A stretch of DNA of 41,283 nt from Haliscomenobacter sp. (GCF_016718685.1 NZ_JADKCX010000092.1:1-41283), one strand, 5' to 3'. Shown: positions 1 to 9,540, counted from the first letter of the stretch. Made by a program: numbers and translations. Notes: generated from the letters alone by a model not told the origin.

Positions 1-837
1 TTACCGCACTTCTCAAGACATCGTCATCAGATCCGACGGCCAGTTTTTCTTTCGAACAACCACAATTGGGACAATTACATCAACCGTGACAACCTCTGTG
101 AAGGTGTTGAACGCCGTCAGTCGACACTTTCCCCCGATGGCGATTTCTGAAACCCCTGATCAGTACCCAACTGCAAGCACCGATCAATGGCCAGGAAGTC
201 TGGGCTTCGGTGTGTTCTACCTGCGCAGCCGCGAAGCCCGGATGGAAGAATCCAAAGACTCAGGCGGCGGTGATTTTTATGCCAAAGTCTACGATGCCGA
301 TCGCCCGGAATTGTTTTTTAAAGCGACTGCGGCCCGTACCGTTGGTTCTGGCGAAGTGGTACTGATTCGACGCGACTCGAAATGGAATGTGCCGGAGCCC
401 GAGCTCACCCTGTTTTAGCCTCTTCGGGCAAGAATTGTAGGCTACACCATCCGTAACGACATGAGTTCGCGCGACATCGAGGGCGAAAACCCGCTGTATT
501 GCCCGAACCAAAAGTTACGACGCCTCGGCTGCCATATTGGTCGCCTTGCGTATGGGTGCCTGAACACCCCATTCGCTGGACGCAAATTTCCATTCAAATC
601 AAACGCGAAGAGGAAACGGTTTTTGCTGGCAATATCCATGTCAACCGCATGAAGCGGAATTTGCCAGAACTGGCATCACGGTTTGTTCGCGAAACGCCTC
701 TTTCCCGAATGGGGTTTTCCTGATGACGGGTACAGGTGTGGTACCAGCGAATGAGTTTTTACTGGAGGTGGGGTGATGTAGTGAGCATACGGATCGGGGC
801 ATTGGTGAATTGGGTGAATATCGTGGGGATGCGGTAG
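1..837 (+). CDS. Fumarylacetoacetate hydrolase family protein, 5' truncated and frameshifted
   Basis: The start lies upstream of the window. Joined across frames, the product reads NWDNYINRDNLCE, then LRSREARMEESKDSGGGD, RPELFFKATAARTVGSG, KWNVPEPELTLF, IVGYTIRNDMSSRDIEGENP, and ends LMTGTGVVPANEF with the stop TAG at 835-837. The block around ELFFKA and the GYTIxNDMSSRDIE block are hallmarks of the FAH/2-hydroxyhepta-2,4-diene-1,7-dioate isomerase fold, which binds a divalent metal and cleaves or isomerises C-C bonds in aromatic or sugar-acid catabolism. The exact substrate cannot be assigned; such genes in Bacteroidota often sit with sugar-acid dehydrogenases. At least five one-base shifts are visible (near 55, 103, 215, 418 and 510-570), yet conserved sequence resumes after each, so I read them as sequence errors. 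It converges on the minus-strand gene that follows. Confidence 0.8.
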
Positions 838-841
838 CGAA

Positions 842-3461
842 CTGCCGCTCGCGCCCAGCATGGGGCGATACGCTGTCCACAACGATAAATGGCCTTGGCA
901 GATCATTATTTCCGTCGGCTGAAAGCACCATTTGATATGATCCGGCCGCAAAACGCTCGTAATGTACAAAATACGGGTAGTCCACTGTTTTGCCTGCTTG
1001 TCACCGGAGTCCCAACGAACAAGTTAAACCCTTTTTGCCCATTAACGGTCGTTTTCTGAAGATACTACAGTCGGTATTGCGGATCGAAAGGGGTGACAGG
1101 TTTGGCACAGCCAGCCAGGAGGTTATCCAGGGTTCTTTCCAGCGTTCGAAGGTAATCTGGTTCACCTCCAGAAGAAGATTAAGCCGGGGCTTTTTTGGCT
1201 GGGGATTTCAAACAGAAATCCTGATCCTGCGGGATTTTCCAGCGGCCGTGCCTGAATTGGGCGGAGGTTGGTTGTAAATGCCTCGCCCGTGGGTACTTTG
1301 ACAACCAGTTCCATGGAGGCCTCGTGAATCTCGAGGTCATACGGCGCTGGCAGGAGGTTGCCCAAGATATGACCAACTATTGCCCCGGTCAAGGGATACA
1401 TAAACGCCGCGCAGACCACCTGCGTACAGCAGGTTTTCCTGGGTGGGGTCTTCTAAAATTACATTTACGGGTTCATCCGGTAAACCTGCTGCGATGCTTT
1501 TCCAGCTTTTCCCAGCATCCCTCTGAAACGTAGAGGTAAAGCTGTGCAGATCGTCGGAATTGATGCCGGTCATGGCGATATAAACCTCTCTTTGGCAAAC
1601 CGCGAAGGGCAAATACTGAATGTAATGGTTGGCCAGCCCTGCGGAATGTCCGCTCCAGTTGATGCCATCGTTTTGATGCCCAAAATGCCCCTTTATCTGT
1701 ACCCCCTTACAACCAGCCTTTGGTCAATTTCGATTCGACCGGGCTCCCAAGCAAATGACTTTTTGCCGGATTGGCAGAAAGCGTGAGGTTTGGGCTGACT
1801 ACTTGAGGTCGTACCTCTGTCCTGACTTTTGAAGATAAAATTGCCTCCGTGGTAAAGCGTTTGTCCTGATGGGGCGAGATAAAGTAGGGGGTGATGTAAT
1901 TGAAACCTCAGCGTGTCCGGGCTGTCCTTCGGTAGCGCTGGCTGAATGACAAAGGTTGTGTCGACATGTCGATTGAGGCGAACGGCGTAGCAGTGTTGCA
2001 TGCTGTAGTACACTATCTTGTTGTCATCGGGATCCACCTGAGATACACAACCGTCGCCACCATCCCAGGTCGAGCCAGAGGTATTTCCAGGGATCTGGAA
2101 AATTGAGGGTTAATTTCGCTTGGCTGGCCCAAAAACAGTGGCGTTGTCTTGAGTGCCCGCTACGCCAGAGTGGAATACGACTGACTTGATCGATGGTGAT
2201 GTCGTAAATTCCCCGGTTGGGTATTGTTGTAGTGCATCCGGACAAACCCGGTCATAACTCAGGTAAAACCGCCATCGTGCCCTAGGGCCATATGCTGCGG
2301 ATTTTGAGGATTGATCCATAACTCTCGCATTGATCACATGGAACAATCCCTGGGCCCGGCGGGGTCATCCGGGTTACTTTTCCCCCGACGAAAGTAAAGT
2401 TTTGCCACCATCAGTGCCATGCGCAAGGCGCACCCCCGTGCAAAAAACATCCTCGTCGTTTTTGGATTTAATATACATCGGTGAAAAACACCGCAATGCC
2501 GGGAAAAATTTTGAAAGGGCTGGAGTGGGTTTGTGCGAGGTCAATCCACCGTCGGTGGTTTGGCCATGGTCGGCAGCTTCATCGCGGGCATTATTCAGAT
2601 TGTCTACCAGCGCATAGGCTTTGGCGGGTTGGTACTTCCGAAACAGTCAGTCCTATACGTCCGACCAAAGGCCCTGTGGTAAACCTTTAATACAAGGTAC
2701 CCAGTTTTTACCGCCGTCAACACTGCGGTATACGCCGCTGTTTTTGCCGCTGATGCCGGATAAACTTCCCACAAAGAAGCATACATGATCTGGGAATGGA
2801 AGGGGCAATTAAGCAATAGCGTTGGCACCAGTCATTTCAATCTCTGTGCGGGAAGTACTTGTTGCGGTTTTGCCCCGTTCAGGGTACGGTACAAGCCATT
2901 CGGTTTTATTTTTTGGACCACAAGTGACCCAGTACAGCCACCGGGGACAATGTTCGGATCCTTGGGATTGAATGGCGATTTCAGCAATGGCCCAGGAGTC
3001 TTCCAGTCCGATGTGTTGCTTGTTTTGCCCGCGTCAGCCTGGAGCGATACATTCCTGTGCCGGGCAGGGTGAAGTTGCGTGGCTTTTTTAGATTTTCACC
3101 AGTGCCGAGGTAAATGATGTCAGGGTTAGAGGGGGCGAGCTCAACATCTCCAATCCCGAAGGAAGCTTGGTTTTCAAAATGGGGTTCCAACTTTGCCCCA
3201 TGATTGGTCGTTTTCCACAAACCACCCGAGCCAAATCCGACGTACATGGTGCTGGACGGGTGGCATCCACCCTGCACCATCGGCTCGGGCGGAATTTAGG
3301 GTTGGGCCAAGCGGAATCCAGTCGAACTTATAGACCGAAGCAACTTTCATTGCTTGATACTGACGGAAAAAGAAGCCTCCAACGGAGAAAGTGGTTGCTG
3401 GGTAAATGCCGCGTTGAAAATGGATAATGATGCTGAAGAAAAAGAGGATTGCTTGGCGCAT
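842..3461 (-). CDS. Secreted BNR/VPS10 (sortilin-like) beta-propeller protein, many frameshifts
   Basis: Read from 3461 downwards, the protein begins with a hydrophobic signal-like stretch (MRQAILFFFSIII), then WIPLGPTLNSARAD, STMYVGFGSGGLWKTTNHG, GIGDVELAPSNPDIIYLGTGE, GTQDNATVFGP, VDPDDNKIVYYSMQH, LYHGGNFIFKSQDRG, DLHSFTSTFQRDAGKSWKSI and LLYAGGLRGVYVSLDRGNSW. The repeated S/T-x-D-x-G-x-x-W Asp-box (BNR) motifs and the GTGE element are typical of the large Bacteroidota proteins annotated as glycosyl hydrolase or sortilin/VPS10-domain proteins. These fold as exported beta-propellers, and their catalytic role is usually unproven. The C-terminal beta-sandwich (YDLEIHEASMELVV, then TNLRPIQ) is visible around 1240-1350. 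Frames change at least eight times, so no continuous protein can be read. The 3' end is uncertain: homologous-looking sequence runs to about 880 and the true stop probably lies between 838 and 880. Confidence 0.7.
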
Positions 3462-3489
3462 GGCACGGTTTTACTTAAAAATACTAAGC

Positions 3490-3525
3490 TTTGTCTGAAA
3501 TTATAAGCAACGCTGATTATATTTG
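3490..3525 (+). promoter_or_regulatory. Candidate Bacteroidota-type promoter for the M1 peptidase gene
   Basis: TATATTTG at 3518-3525 is an exact match to the -7 consensus TAnnTTTG of the Bacteroidota primary sigma factor, and TTTG at 3490-3493 matches the -33 element. The spacer is 24 bases, longer than the usual 19-21, so the -33 assignment is weaker than the -7. The start codon is 38 bases downstream of the -7 box. Confidence 0.45.
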
Positions 3526-3563
3526 GATGTATTACTTGATTTTCAGGTGGATAATTATCGGCT

Positions 3564-5230
3564 ATGCGCTTCCGTCTTAAACTGGTCTTTTGCTCCCGTT
3601 GTTGTGTTTTCAGGTACTCTTCTACCTATGCCGACAATTACCCTAAGAATCTCAATATCGACATCCTCCATTATACCTTCGAACTCAAACTTTCTGATGC
3701 TACGGATGAAATTTGGGGGGTAACGACCATTCGTGTTTTATTCAAAAAAGAAGGAATCGACAAATTACGCCTGGATTTGGTCAAGGCAAACGAAGCCCTG
3801 CAAGGAAAAGGGATGACGGTTGAGTCCATCATGCAACAGGGTAGGACCCTGGCCTATTCCCACGCAAACAATGTGTTGTGGATCAGCTTGCCGCAGCCAT
3901 CCCATGCCAATTCCGAATCACAGCTCGTGATCACTTACCACGGAATTCCGGCGGATGGCTTGCGCATTGGCCCGACGAAATACGGAGACCGCAGTTTTTT
4001 TAACGAAAACTGGCCCAATCGCGCCCGGCATTGGTTGCCCACGGTTGATCACCCCTACGAAAAAGCCAGTAGTGAATTTGTGGTAACAGCACCGGCACAC
4101 TATCAAGTGGTATCCAATGGCTTGTTGATGGAAGAAACCAACCTTGATGCCAGCACCAAACTGACCCACTGGAAGCAGGACGTCTCGGTGTCGTCCTTGT
4201 TGTATGTGCTGGGGGTGGCCGAATTTGCAGTGCAATACGTCGGCTGGTTTGAAGGAAAATCGATCCAAACCTGGGTGTACAACAAAGACCGAACTGGGTT
4301 TTACGACTTTGCGGAACCCACCAAACAAGCACTGGGTTTTTTCCCCGATTATGTCGGCCCCTATGTGTATGAAAAAATAGCCAATGTCGAAACGCCGAGC
4401 GTAAAGGGGGGGATGGAAACTTCTTCAGCGATTTTTTATGGAGAAGAATTGGTAGATGGAAAACGCAGTACCCGCCTGCGCAATGTGGTCATCCATGAGT
4501 TGGCGCACCAATGGTTTGGCAATGCCGTGACGGAATCCAGTTGGGATGATGCCTGGCTCAGTGAGGGTTTTGCCCTTATTTTACCATGCTGTTCATCGAA
4601 CACGCTTATGGGCGGGCAGAACTATTGAGCCAGTTGCAAGCCGCAAAACAAACAACGTATGCAAACCTGGCCAAGGACCCGGGTTACACAATAGTTGCCG
4701 ATCGTTCGCCGGAGCTAGGCCCGGTGACCAATGCCTTGACCTATCAAAAAGGGGCCTGGATCTTGCACATGTTGCGGAACTTGCTGGGGGATACTGCTTT
4801 TCAAACTGGCATTAGGGATTACTACCAGCGTTTCATCAATGGCCATGCCACGACCACTGATTTCAGATTGGCCATGGAACGGGCTTCGGGCAAAGATTTA
4901 ACAAGATTTTTTGATCAATGGCTGTATCAAGGCGGATACATTGCGCTCAAAGGCTCCTGGACCTACGATCCCGGCAGCAAGCTGGTGAAAATAACACTCC
5001 AACAAACCCAGCCCAGCAATTACGTTTTTGATTTTTCAATTGAAGTGGGCTGTTACAAAGCGGGGGAACTGCTGCCCAGTATCACCAAACATCCGGTCAA
5101 CGCGCAGACGATTGAAATTGCAATACCCGCAGCAACGAAACCTGAAAAAATAGAACTTGATCCACAAATGGCACTCCTGGCGACTTGGGAATTTGTGGAA
5201 ACTACACCTTCAAACACCAAAAAGAAATGA
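3564..5230 (+). CDS. M1 family metallopeptidase (aminopeptidase N-like), one frameshift
   Basis: The zinc-binding signature is complete: H311-E-L-A-H315, then exactly 18 residues to the third ligand in WLSEGFA. The exopeptidase-type motif upstream is GGMET at residues 282-286, a variant of GAMEN. The enzyme should remove N-terminal residues from peptides, and the poorly preserved hydrophobic N-terminus suggests export. A one-base loss near 4571-4575 breaks the frame just after SEGFA: the first frame reads on to a stop at 4628, while the true continuation (YFTMLFIEHAYGRAE) is in the next frame and ends at 5230. The C-terminal half carries the usual helical domain (YQKGAWILHMLRNLLGD, FFDQWLYQGGYI). 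Length is about 555 residues, a short M1 form. The stop overlaps the next start as ATGA, so the two genes are probably translationally coupled. Confidence 0.85.
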
Positions 5231-6111
5231 TTGCTTTCATCTGGATTTCATTGGCTGTGCTGACGGCAGGATACAGTCTGGTTTTGATCAACGACGTCGT
5301 CAAGCATAAAGGCCAATTGGAAAACAGCAGCTGGCTCAAGACGGGTTTGATCGGTTTTGTCGTCAATTTTTTTGATGTTTTGGGCATCGGGGCTTTTGCC
5401 CCCCAAACCGCTTTGCTGAAATTCAGCAAACAAACCGAAGACCGGGTGTTGCCCGGCACCCTCAACGTGGCCAACACCATTCCGGTATTGGTGCAAGCCT
5501 TAATCTTCATTACGGTAGTTGAGGTGGAGCCAACCACCTTAATCCTCATGCTGGTTTCGGCAGCGGCCGGGGCGATCCTGGGGCGGTGTGGTGTCCAAAT
5601 TGCCCGAAAAAAGGATCCGCCTGATCATGGGCTTTGCCTTGCTGGTTACCGCTGGATTTATGTTTGCCCGCAACATGGAATGGATCCAGGGAGGCGGTAC
5701 AGCCATTGGTTTGCACAGTACCAAGTTGCTGATTGCCGTGCTGGTCAATTTTATCTTAGGCGCCTTGATGACGGTGGGCATTGGTTTGTATGCGCCTTGT
5801 ATGGCCCTGGTGTTTGCGCTGGGCATGTCGCCACAAGTGGCATTCCCGATCATGATGGGCTCTTGCGCATTTTGATGCCCCGGCGTCCATTCTTTATCCG
5901 CGAGGGCGCCCACAACCGCAAAGCCGCAATCGGCATGGCCATCCCCGGTATCGTTGCAGTGCTGATTGCCGCATTTATTGTGAAGTCTTTGCCGCTGGAT
6001 ACCTTGCGTTGGGTGGTGATTGTGGTGATTTTGTATACGTCGGTGGTGATGTTGAGAGCGGGGTATGGGCAAAAAAAAGCCCATGAGAACGAAGTGAAAC
6101 TGACCAGATAA
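5227..6111 (+). CDS. Sulfite exporter TauE/SafE family membrane permease, frameshifted
   Basis: A polytopic membrane protein starting at ATG 5227, which overlaps the stop of the M1 peptidase gene. It opens MIAFIWISLAVLTAGYSLVL, followed by GLIGFVVNFFDVLGIGAFAP, then a second similar half (LLIAVLVNFILGALMTVGIG, LYAPCMALVFALGMSP), the internal duplication typical of TauE/SafE (DUF81) permeases. These are thought to move small organic or sulfur-containing anions such as sulfite, sulfoacetate or taurine-derived products; the substrate here is unknown. The protein is read in three pieces: a shift near 5580 (in a G-rich run) moves the frame and a compensating one near 5866 restores it, so both N- and C-terminal parts share one frame and the middle is in another. 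Some eight membrane segments are visible after correction. Confidence 0.75.
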   Translation: MIAFIWISLAVLTAGYSLVLINDVVKHKGQLENSSWLKTGLIGFVVNFFDVLGIGAFAPQTALLKFSKQTEDRVLPGTLNVANTIPVLVQALIFITVVEVEPTTLILMLVSAAAGAILGRCGVQIARKKDPPDHGLCLAGYRWIYVCPQHGMDPGRRYSHWFAQYQVADCRAGQFYLRRLDDGGHWFVCALYGPGVCAGHVATSGIPDHDGLLRILMPRRPFFIREGAHNRKAAIGMAIPGIVAVLIAAFIVKSLPLDTLRWVVIVVILYTSVVMLRAGYGQKKAHENEVKLTR

Positions 6112-6132
6112 AATGAAAACTTTAGGTTTACA

Positions 6133-6156
6133 TGGAAGTGCATCCCAGCACTCCCA
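6133..6156 (+). terminator. Hairpin after the TauE/SafE gene, possible terminator
   Basis: TGGAAGTGC (6133-6141) pairs with GCACTCCCA (6148-6156) with one mismatch and a six-base loop. It lies 22 bases after the permease stop. There is no strong T-run, so it may instead be an intergenic repeat or processing hairpin. Confidence 0.3.
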
Positions 6157-6264
6157 CATTTCATATTTAAACAAGCTCTTATAGCTTATTCGCCTCTAAT
6201 CGGCATTCTTCGCTTAAAACAAAAACATTTAATGATGCGCTAAAAATGACTACATGATCACGTG

Positions 6265-6295
6265 GTTGTAGCGCCTTACTTTCCTCCGACCTTTG
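6265..6295 (+). promoter_or_regulatory. Candidate promoter of the three-gene toxin cluster
   Basis: GTTG (6265-6268), a 19-base spacer and GACCTTTG (6288-6295) match the Bacteroidota TTTG-N19-21-TAnnTTTG pattern in 3 of 4 and 5 of 6 positions with ideal spacing. Predicted transcription would begin about 50 bases before the ATG at 6353. This also argues against a TTG start at 6293, which would lie inside the promoter. Confidence 0.4.
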
Positions 6296-6352
6296 AATCA
6301 TCATTTAAGCAATGATTCATTAACCTTATTTATTTATCTCAATCTGCTTAAC

Positions 6353-7498
6353 ATGTCACAAACAAGAATTCTGAGTTTAATCCAAAACTCAAATAACGAC
6401 CTCGCACCAGATTTTTTATCTCAGGACACGAACGACGCAGGGGCAAATATCTTGCTGATGCAAATCTTCGCCAACTTAGCCTTACAGCAACCTGATTTAA
6501 GCGTCAATTTGACCAAAAATCAAGATATTTTGATCAATCTGAAACAACACCAGAAATTGGCCAAACGGCATGGCGCTTATTATTTGAACACCGTCCAACC
6601 GGGAGTTTTACAAATAATGGTTGATTTGTTGGGCTATTCGAGCATGTTCCAGCACTTTAAAAAACAAATTGATCAACTGATTTCTTCGGTTCACAGTGAC
6701 CCAGAAGCAAAAAAATCGGTCCTGGCCTTGCTGTCAGAATTGGAAAGGACTGCGCTACAAAAGCAAATTAACGCGCAAACAACAGTGGCAATTCTGCGCA
6801 ATTATGCTTTACAAACGGCACTTGATGAGACGAATTTCAAAGCGGATTTGGACGAAGCAGACAAAGTTATCGGATCGGACAACGGACATCTGTCCGATAT
6901 TAAAAATGAAATCGCAGATGCTCAGCAACAAATAAAAGGAAATATCGCACAGATTGTTGTTGGAAGCCTCATTGTAGGCGCAGGTGCTGTCGTCATCGTT
7001 TTAGGGGCTACCGGAACACTGCTTACGGCAGGTGCATCAGCAGAGGTTGCCATAGGTGGAGTTGGTGTCGTTGCCGGAGGCGCTACGCTCGTGGCGACGG
7101 CGGCAAGTGATTTAGCAAACAACAACCAAAAACTGGCCTCACTTTATGAGGAATCTGCGGAATTGAATGCTACCCTTGCCATATTATTGATCTTGAAGGG
7201 CCAGATTGATTATATGTACGAGACAAGCAACGATTTGGTATCTGCCATCAATAATTTCAACACAGAATGGGGCAGCGTGATCAGCGGAATTGGGAATTTT
7301 AAAGAGGCCGTGGGTAGAGCCAACACCAACGGAGACCAGGTTGAGCTCATGACAGCACTCAACTTAGCAGAAACTGAATGGAAAGATGTAAGCACGTCGG
7401 TTCAAAAAGTGCTTTCAAAAATCACCACACTTAAGCCCGAACAGGTGGACAATGTGCTTGATTTTTATCGAGACAAATCAAAAGCACTTGCAGCCTGA
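6353..7498 (+). CDS. Alpha-pore-forming toxin family protein, first component (HBL/NHE-AhlB-like)
   Basis: 381 residues, nearly all predicted alpha-helix, with no signal peptide. Residues 1-190 are long amphipathic helices including LQQPD (44-48) and YLNTVQPG (77-84). Residues 199-255 form one long hydrophobic Gly/Ala/Val-rich stretch (IVVGSLIVGAGAVVIVLGA ... GGVGVVAGGATLVATA), followed by more helices to the end. A hydrophobic hairpin set in the middle of a helical bundle is the layout of the head of HBL/NHE-like and ClyA-like alpha-pore-forming toxins, where it inserts in the target membrane. The next gene has the same layout and motifs at matching positions, so the two are paralogues. I prefer ATG 6353 over an in-frame TTG at 6293 that falls in the candidate promoter. 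Family assignment rests on architecture and motif resemblance and was not checked by search. Other helical-bundle membrane proteins remain possible. Confidence 0.72.
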   Translation: MSQTRILSLIQNSNNDLAPDFLSQDTNDAGANILLMQIFANLALQQPDLSVNLTKNQDILINLKQHQKLAKRHGAYYLNTVQPGVLQIMVDLLGYSSMFQHFKKQIDQLISSVHSDPEAKKSVLALLSELERTALQKQINAQTTVAILRNYALQTALDETNFKADLDEADKVIGSDNGHLSDIKNEIADAQQQIKGNIAQIVVGSLIVGAGAVVIVLGATGTLLTAGASAEVAIGGVGVVAGGATLVATAASDLANNNQKLASLYEESAELNATLAILLILKGQIDYMYETSNDLVSAINNFNTEWGSVISGIGNFKEAVGRANTNGDQVELMTALNLAETEWKDVSTSVQKVLSKITTLKPEQVDNVLDFYRDKSKALAA

Positions 7499-7543
7499 AA
7501 CAAAAAGCCACACTAATTTTAAACGCACACAAACCCTTTCATT

Positions 7544-8532
7544 ATGCAATTTTCTAGTAGAAACTTCATCACTGGCGCGGCAGCCGACAATAGTTCCATC
7601 AAAGATCTGAGAGAAGCAGTATTGGGCTCCGGCAGCGCCGGATTAGTCGTTCAAACTTATGCGAACACGATCTTGCAACAACCGGATATTACGCTTCCGG
7701 CAGATTTGCTCGCTAAAATCCCGGTTGATGTATTCTTAAAGACTGCGCGTACGCATGCCGACAATTATTTGAACAACATTCAGCCAGGTATCATCAATAC
7801 TATACAGGACGTGAATGGCTATTCAACCCAGTTTAGCAGTTTTAATAAAGTGATCAGCCAGTCTATCAATACCTGGAAGATGGGCAACAACCTCTCCGCG
7901 AAGCAGGAAGCACTTGATCTTTTGAAGCAATTGCAAATCGGGCTTACCAGCAAACAGAACAAAGTGATTCTGGTTAGCAAAGACTTGGGCAAACTTTTAC
8001 TTGATCTGAACGGCGATGTTGCCAATTTTACAACGGCAGTGTCCACTGCAGATATCGAGATCGGTGCAGATTCTAAGGTAATCGGCGACTTGGAGAATAC
8101 GATCAGTTTCGACAGCAAATTGCCGGGGCGGCCTCAGGAGTAGCCTTAAGCGGCCTGGTTGCCATTGGCGGCGGTCTGCTGATTGTCGTCGGTGCGGGCC
8201 TAACCCCTTTCACCTTTGGTGCCTCAACCGGACTCATTGTGGCAGGCGCAGCGGTAGTAGTAGTTGGAGCTGGCGGGTTGACAGCTTCCTCGGTGGTTCT
8301 GTCCTCATTAATCAGTGGGAAAAGTGATGCAATTCGACAAAAAGCGATATTAACCGACGATTTGAATGCTTTACATCTGCTTAAACCTGCATTTGTGAAC
8401 CTCCAAAGTTCTGCCGGCAATGCCATTGCACAAGTAAACAATATGGCAAATGCCTGGAATATCTTAGGCGGTAACCTCAGCAACGTGATTGGTTCTATCC
8501 GTGACGCACATTTCAATCGTTTAGCATCATGA
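7544..8532 (+). CDS. Alpha-pore-forming toxin family protein, second component, one frameshift
   Basis: Starts at ATG 7544, 45 bases after the first toxin gene. With one base restored near 8117-8119 it encodes 329 residues; uncorrected, it stops after about 199 at 8143. LQQPD is at residues 44-48, the same place as in the first component, and YLNNIQPG (75-82) matches YLNTVQPG. After correction, residues about 194-258 are a long hydrophobic stretch (IAGAASGVALSGLVAIGGG ... LIVAGAAVVVVGAGGLTASS), again flanked by helices, so this is a second component with a membrane-inserting head. No signal peptide. The break is within an AAA run and homology to the paralogue continues straight through it, so it is probably a sequence error; a truncated protein would lack the membrane head. 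Its stop overlaps the third gene's start as ATGA (8529-8532), so translation is probably coupled. Confidence 0.7.
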
Positions 8533-9353
8533 TAGCGCTCATTAAAAATGTGGTCCAATTGGCCCAATCTATCCAAAGTCAAGATGTTTTATCAGCTCAA
8601 ACACCAGCCATTCCGCAGCATGTTGGCGCGTTCATTCAAACCGTCGCTCCTGAAGCGCAGGATGATATTGACGCAACCAACAAATTTATCAGCGCTTACA
8701 GACAGGCAAAGTCTGCCATTGACACGGCCATTGCAGCGTGGAGAGGTGGCAGCGACGAAGCCAGGGCGCGGGCCTTAAATCAATTACAAGGGCTTTCTTC
8801 GTTTGTGCAGTCTGCAACGTCGGCCAATAACAAAGTGTTTCAGGATTTAAACAGTTTCAAACAGGCTTTTAATGCAGACGAAGAACAACTCGGTGGCGTA
8901 TTGAATCAAATCAATGCGCAGATTTCGGCCATTCAGGCTGGAATTCAGGATCAGCAAAAAACGCTGGCACAGGAAAAAGCTACCCTGGCGCTAATTTCAG
9001 TAAATCCAATAACTTATTGGATTTACGAAGGAGCAAGTCTACTCACGACATCCCAGACACTTGAGCAGGCTATCATTCTGGCCAATACACAAATGAATGC
9101 GTACGCGCAGACGTATTACAATTTGCAACATGCTAGCGCAATTACCCAGCAGTTGAGTTCCAGCGTTCAATCTTTGATAAACTCCTCACAAAATCTGAGC
9201 AATTCAACCAGCATCATTGGTGGACAAATCACGCAGTTGGTTGATACGGTCAGGAATGCTGCTGCTACGAACGAAGAGGCTGTTGTGTTCCAGGCATACT
9301 GGGCTACATTTGATGGACAAGTCAATGATTTAGATGTTTTTATTAACAGTTGA
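8529..9353 (+). CDS. Alpha-helical toxin family protein, third component without a long hydrophobic head
   Basis: 274 residues, intact, starting at an ATG that overlaps the preceding stop. It is Gln/Asn/Ala/Ser-rich and helical throughout, with heptad-like stretches such as LGGVLNQINAQISAIQAGIQ (121-140). Only a short apolar segment is present (ALISVNPITYWIYEGASLL, about 154-172) where the other two carry some 55-65 hydrophobic residues. In AhlABC-type tripartite toxins one component (AhlA) has a hydrophilic head while the other two insert in membrane; by analogy this would be the hydrophilic partner that lines or completes the pore. That role is inference from gene order and the missing head. 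On its own it would be called a hypothetical helical protein. No signal peptide. Confidence 0.6.
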   Translation: MIALIKNVVQLAQSIQSQDVLSAQTPAIPQHVGAFIQTVAPEAQDDIDATNKFISAYRQAKSAIDTAIAAWRGGSDEARARALNQLQGLSSFVQSATSANNKVFQDLNSFKQAFNADEEQLGGVLNQINAQISAIQAGIQDQQKTLAQEKATLALISVNPITYWIYEGASLLTTSQTLEQAIILANTQMNAYAQTYYNLQHASAITQQLSSSVQSLINSSQNLSNSTSIIGGQITQLVDTVRNAAATNEEAVVFQAYWATFDGQVNDLDVFINS

Positions 9354-9467
9354 TCTTCCAGTATGAACTATAATTGGTACAACTTGATCTGGCAATTAAA
9401 AGATTTGCCTTATCTGAAAAAGTGTCTATTGAGAACTAAGTTAGAAAAAGTTACGCATATTTGTCCA

Positions 9468-9529
9468 CTTCCCTTGGGCTCCTGAAAAGGGATTCCTAAG
9501 GGAAGATGCTGCGCGGGTTTTCACTGTTT
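9468..9529 (+). terminator. Hairpin and T-rich tail after the toxin operon
   Basis: CTTCCCTTGGG (9468-9478) pairs with CCTAAGGGAAG (9495-9505), an 11-base-pair stem with one G-T pair and a 16-base loop, followed by T-rich sequence to about 9529. It sits between the toxin genes and a converging minus-strand gene, where a terminator is expected. The region 9354-9540 holds no other gene that I can see. Confidence 0.45.
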
Positions 9530-9540
9530 TTTTCATCTAT

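Noticed and set aside
1..3461. Calling the first two genes pseudogenes
   Set aside because: The breaks are single-base and conserved motifs continue directly across them, as in functional genes elsewhere in the window with the same error pattern.
5539..6174. Long open frame (211 codons) on the minus strand opposite the TauE/SafE gene
   Set aside because: Low-complexity His/Asn-rich translation that mirrors membrane codons on the other strand; no protein-like motifs.
6293..6352. In-frame TTG start extending the first toxin protein by 20 residues
   Set aside because: The TTG lies inside the candidate -7 element and the added residues look unlike the rest of the protein; ATG 6353 is the better start.
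6353..9353. Toxin cluster considered as phage tail tape-measure or generic coiled-coil proteins
   Set aside because: No phage genes nearby; the paired paralogues with a central hydrophobic head and the three-gene order fit alpha-pore-forming toxins better.
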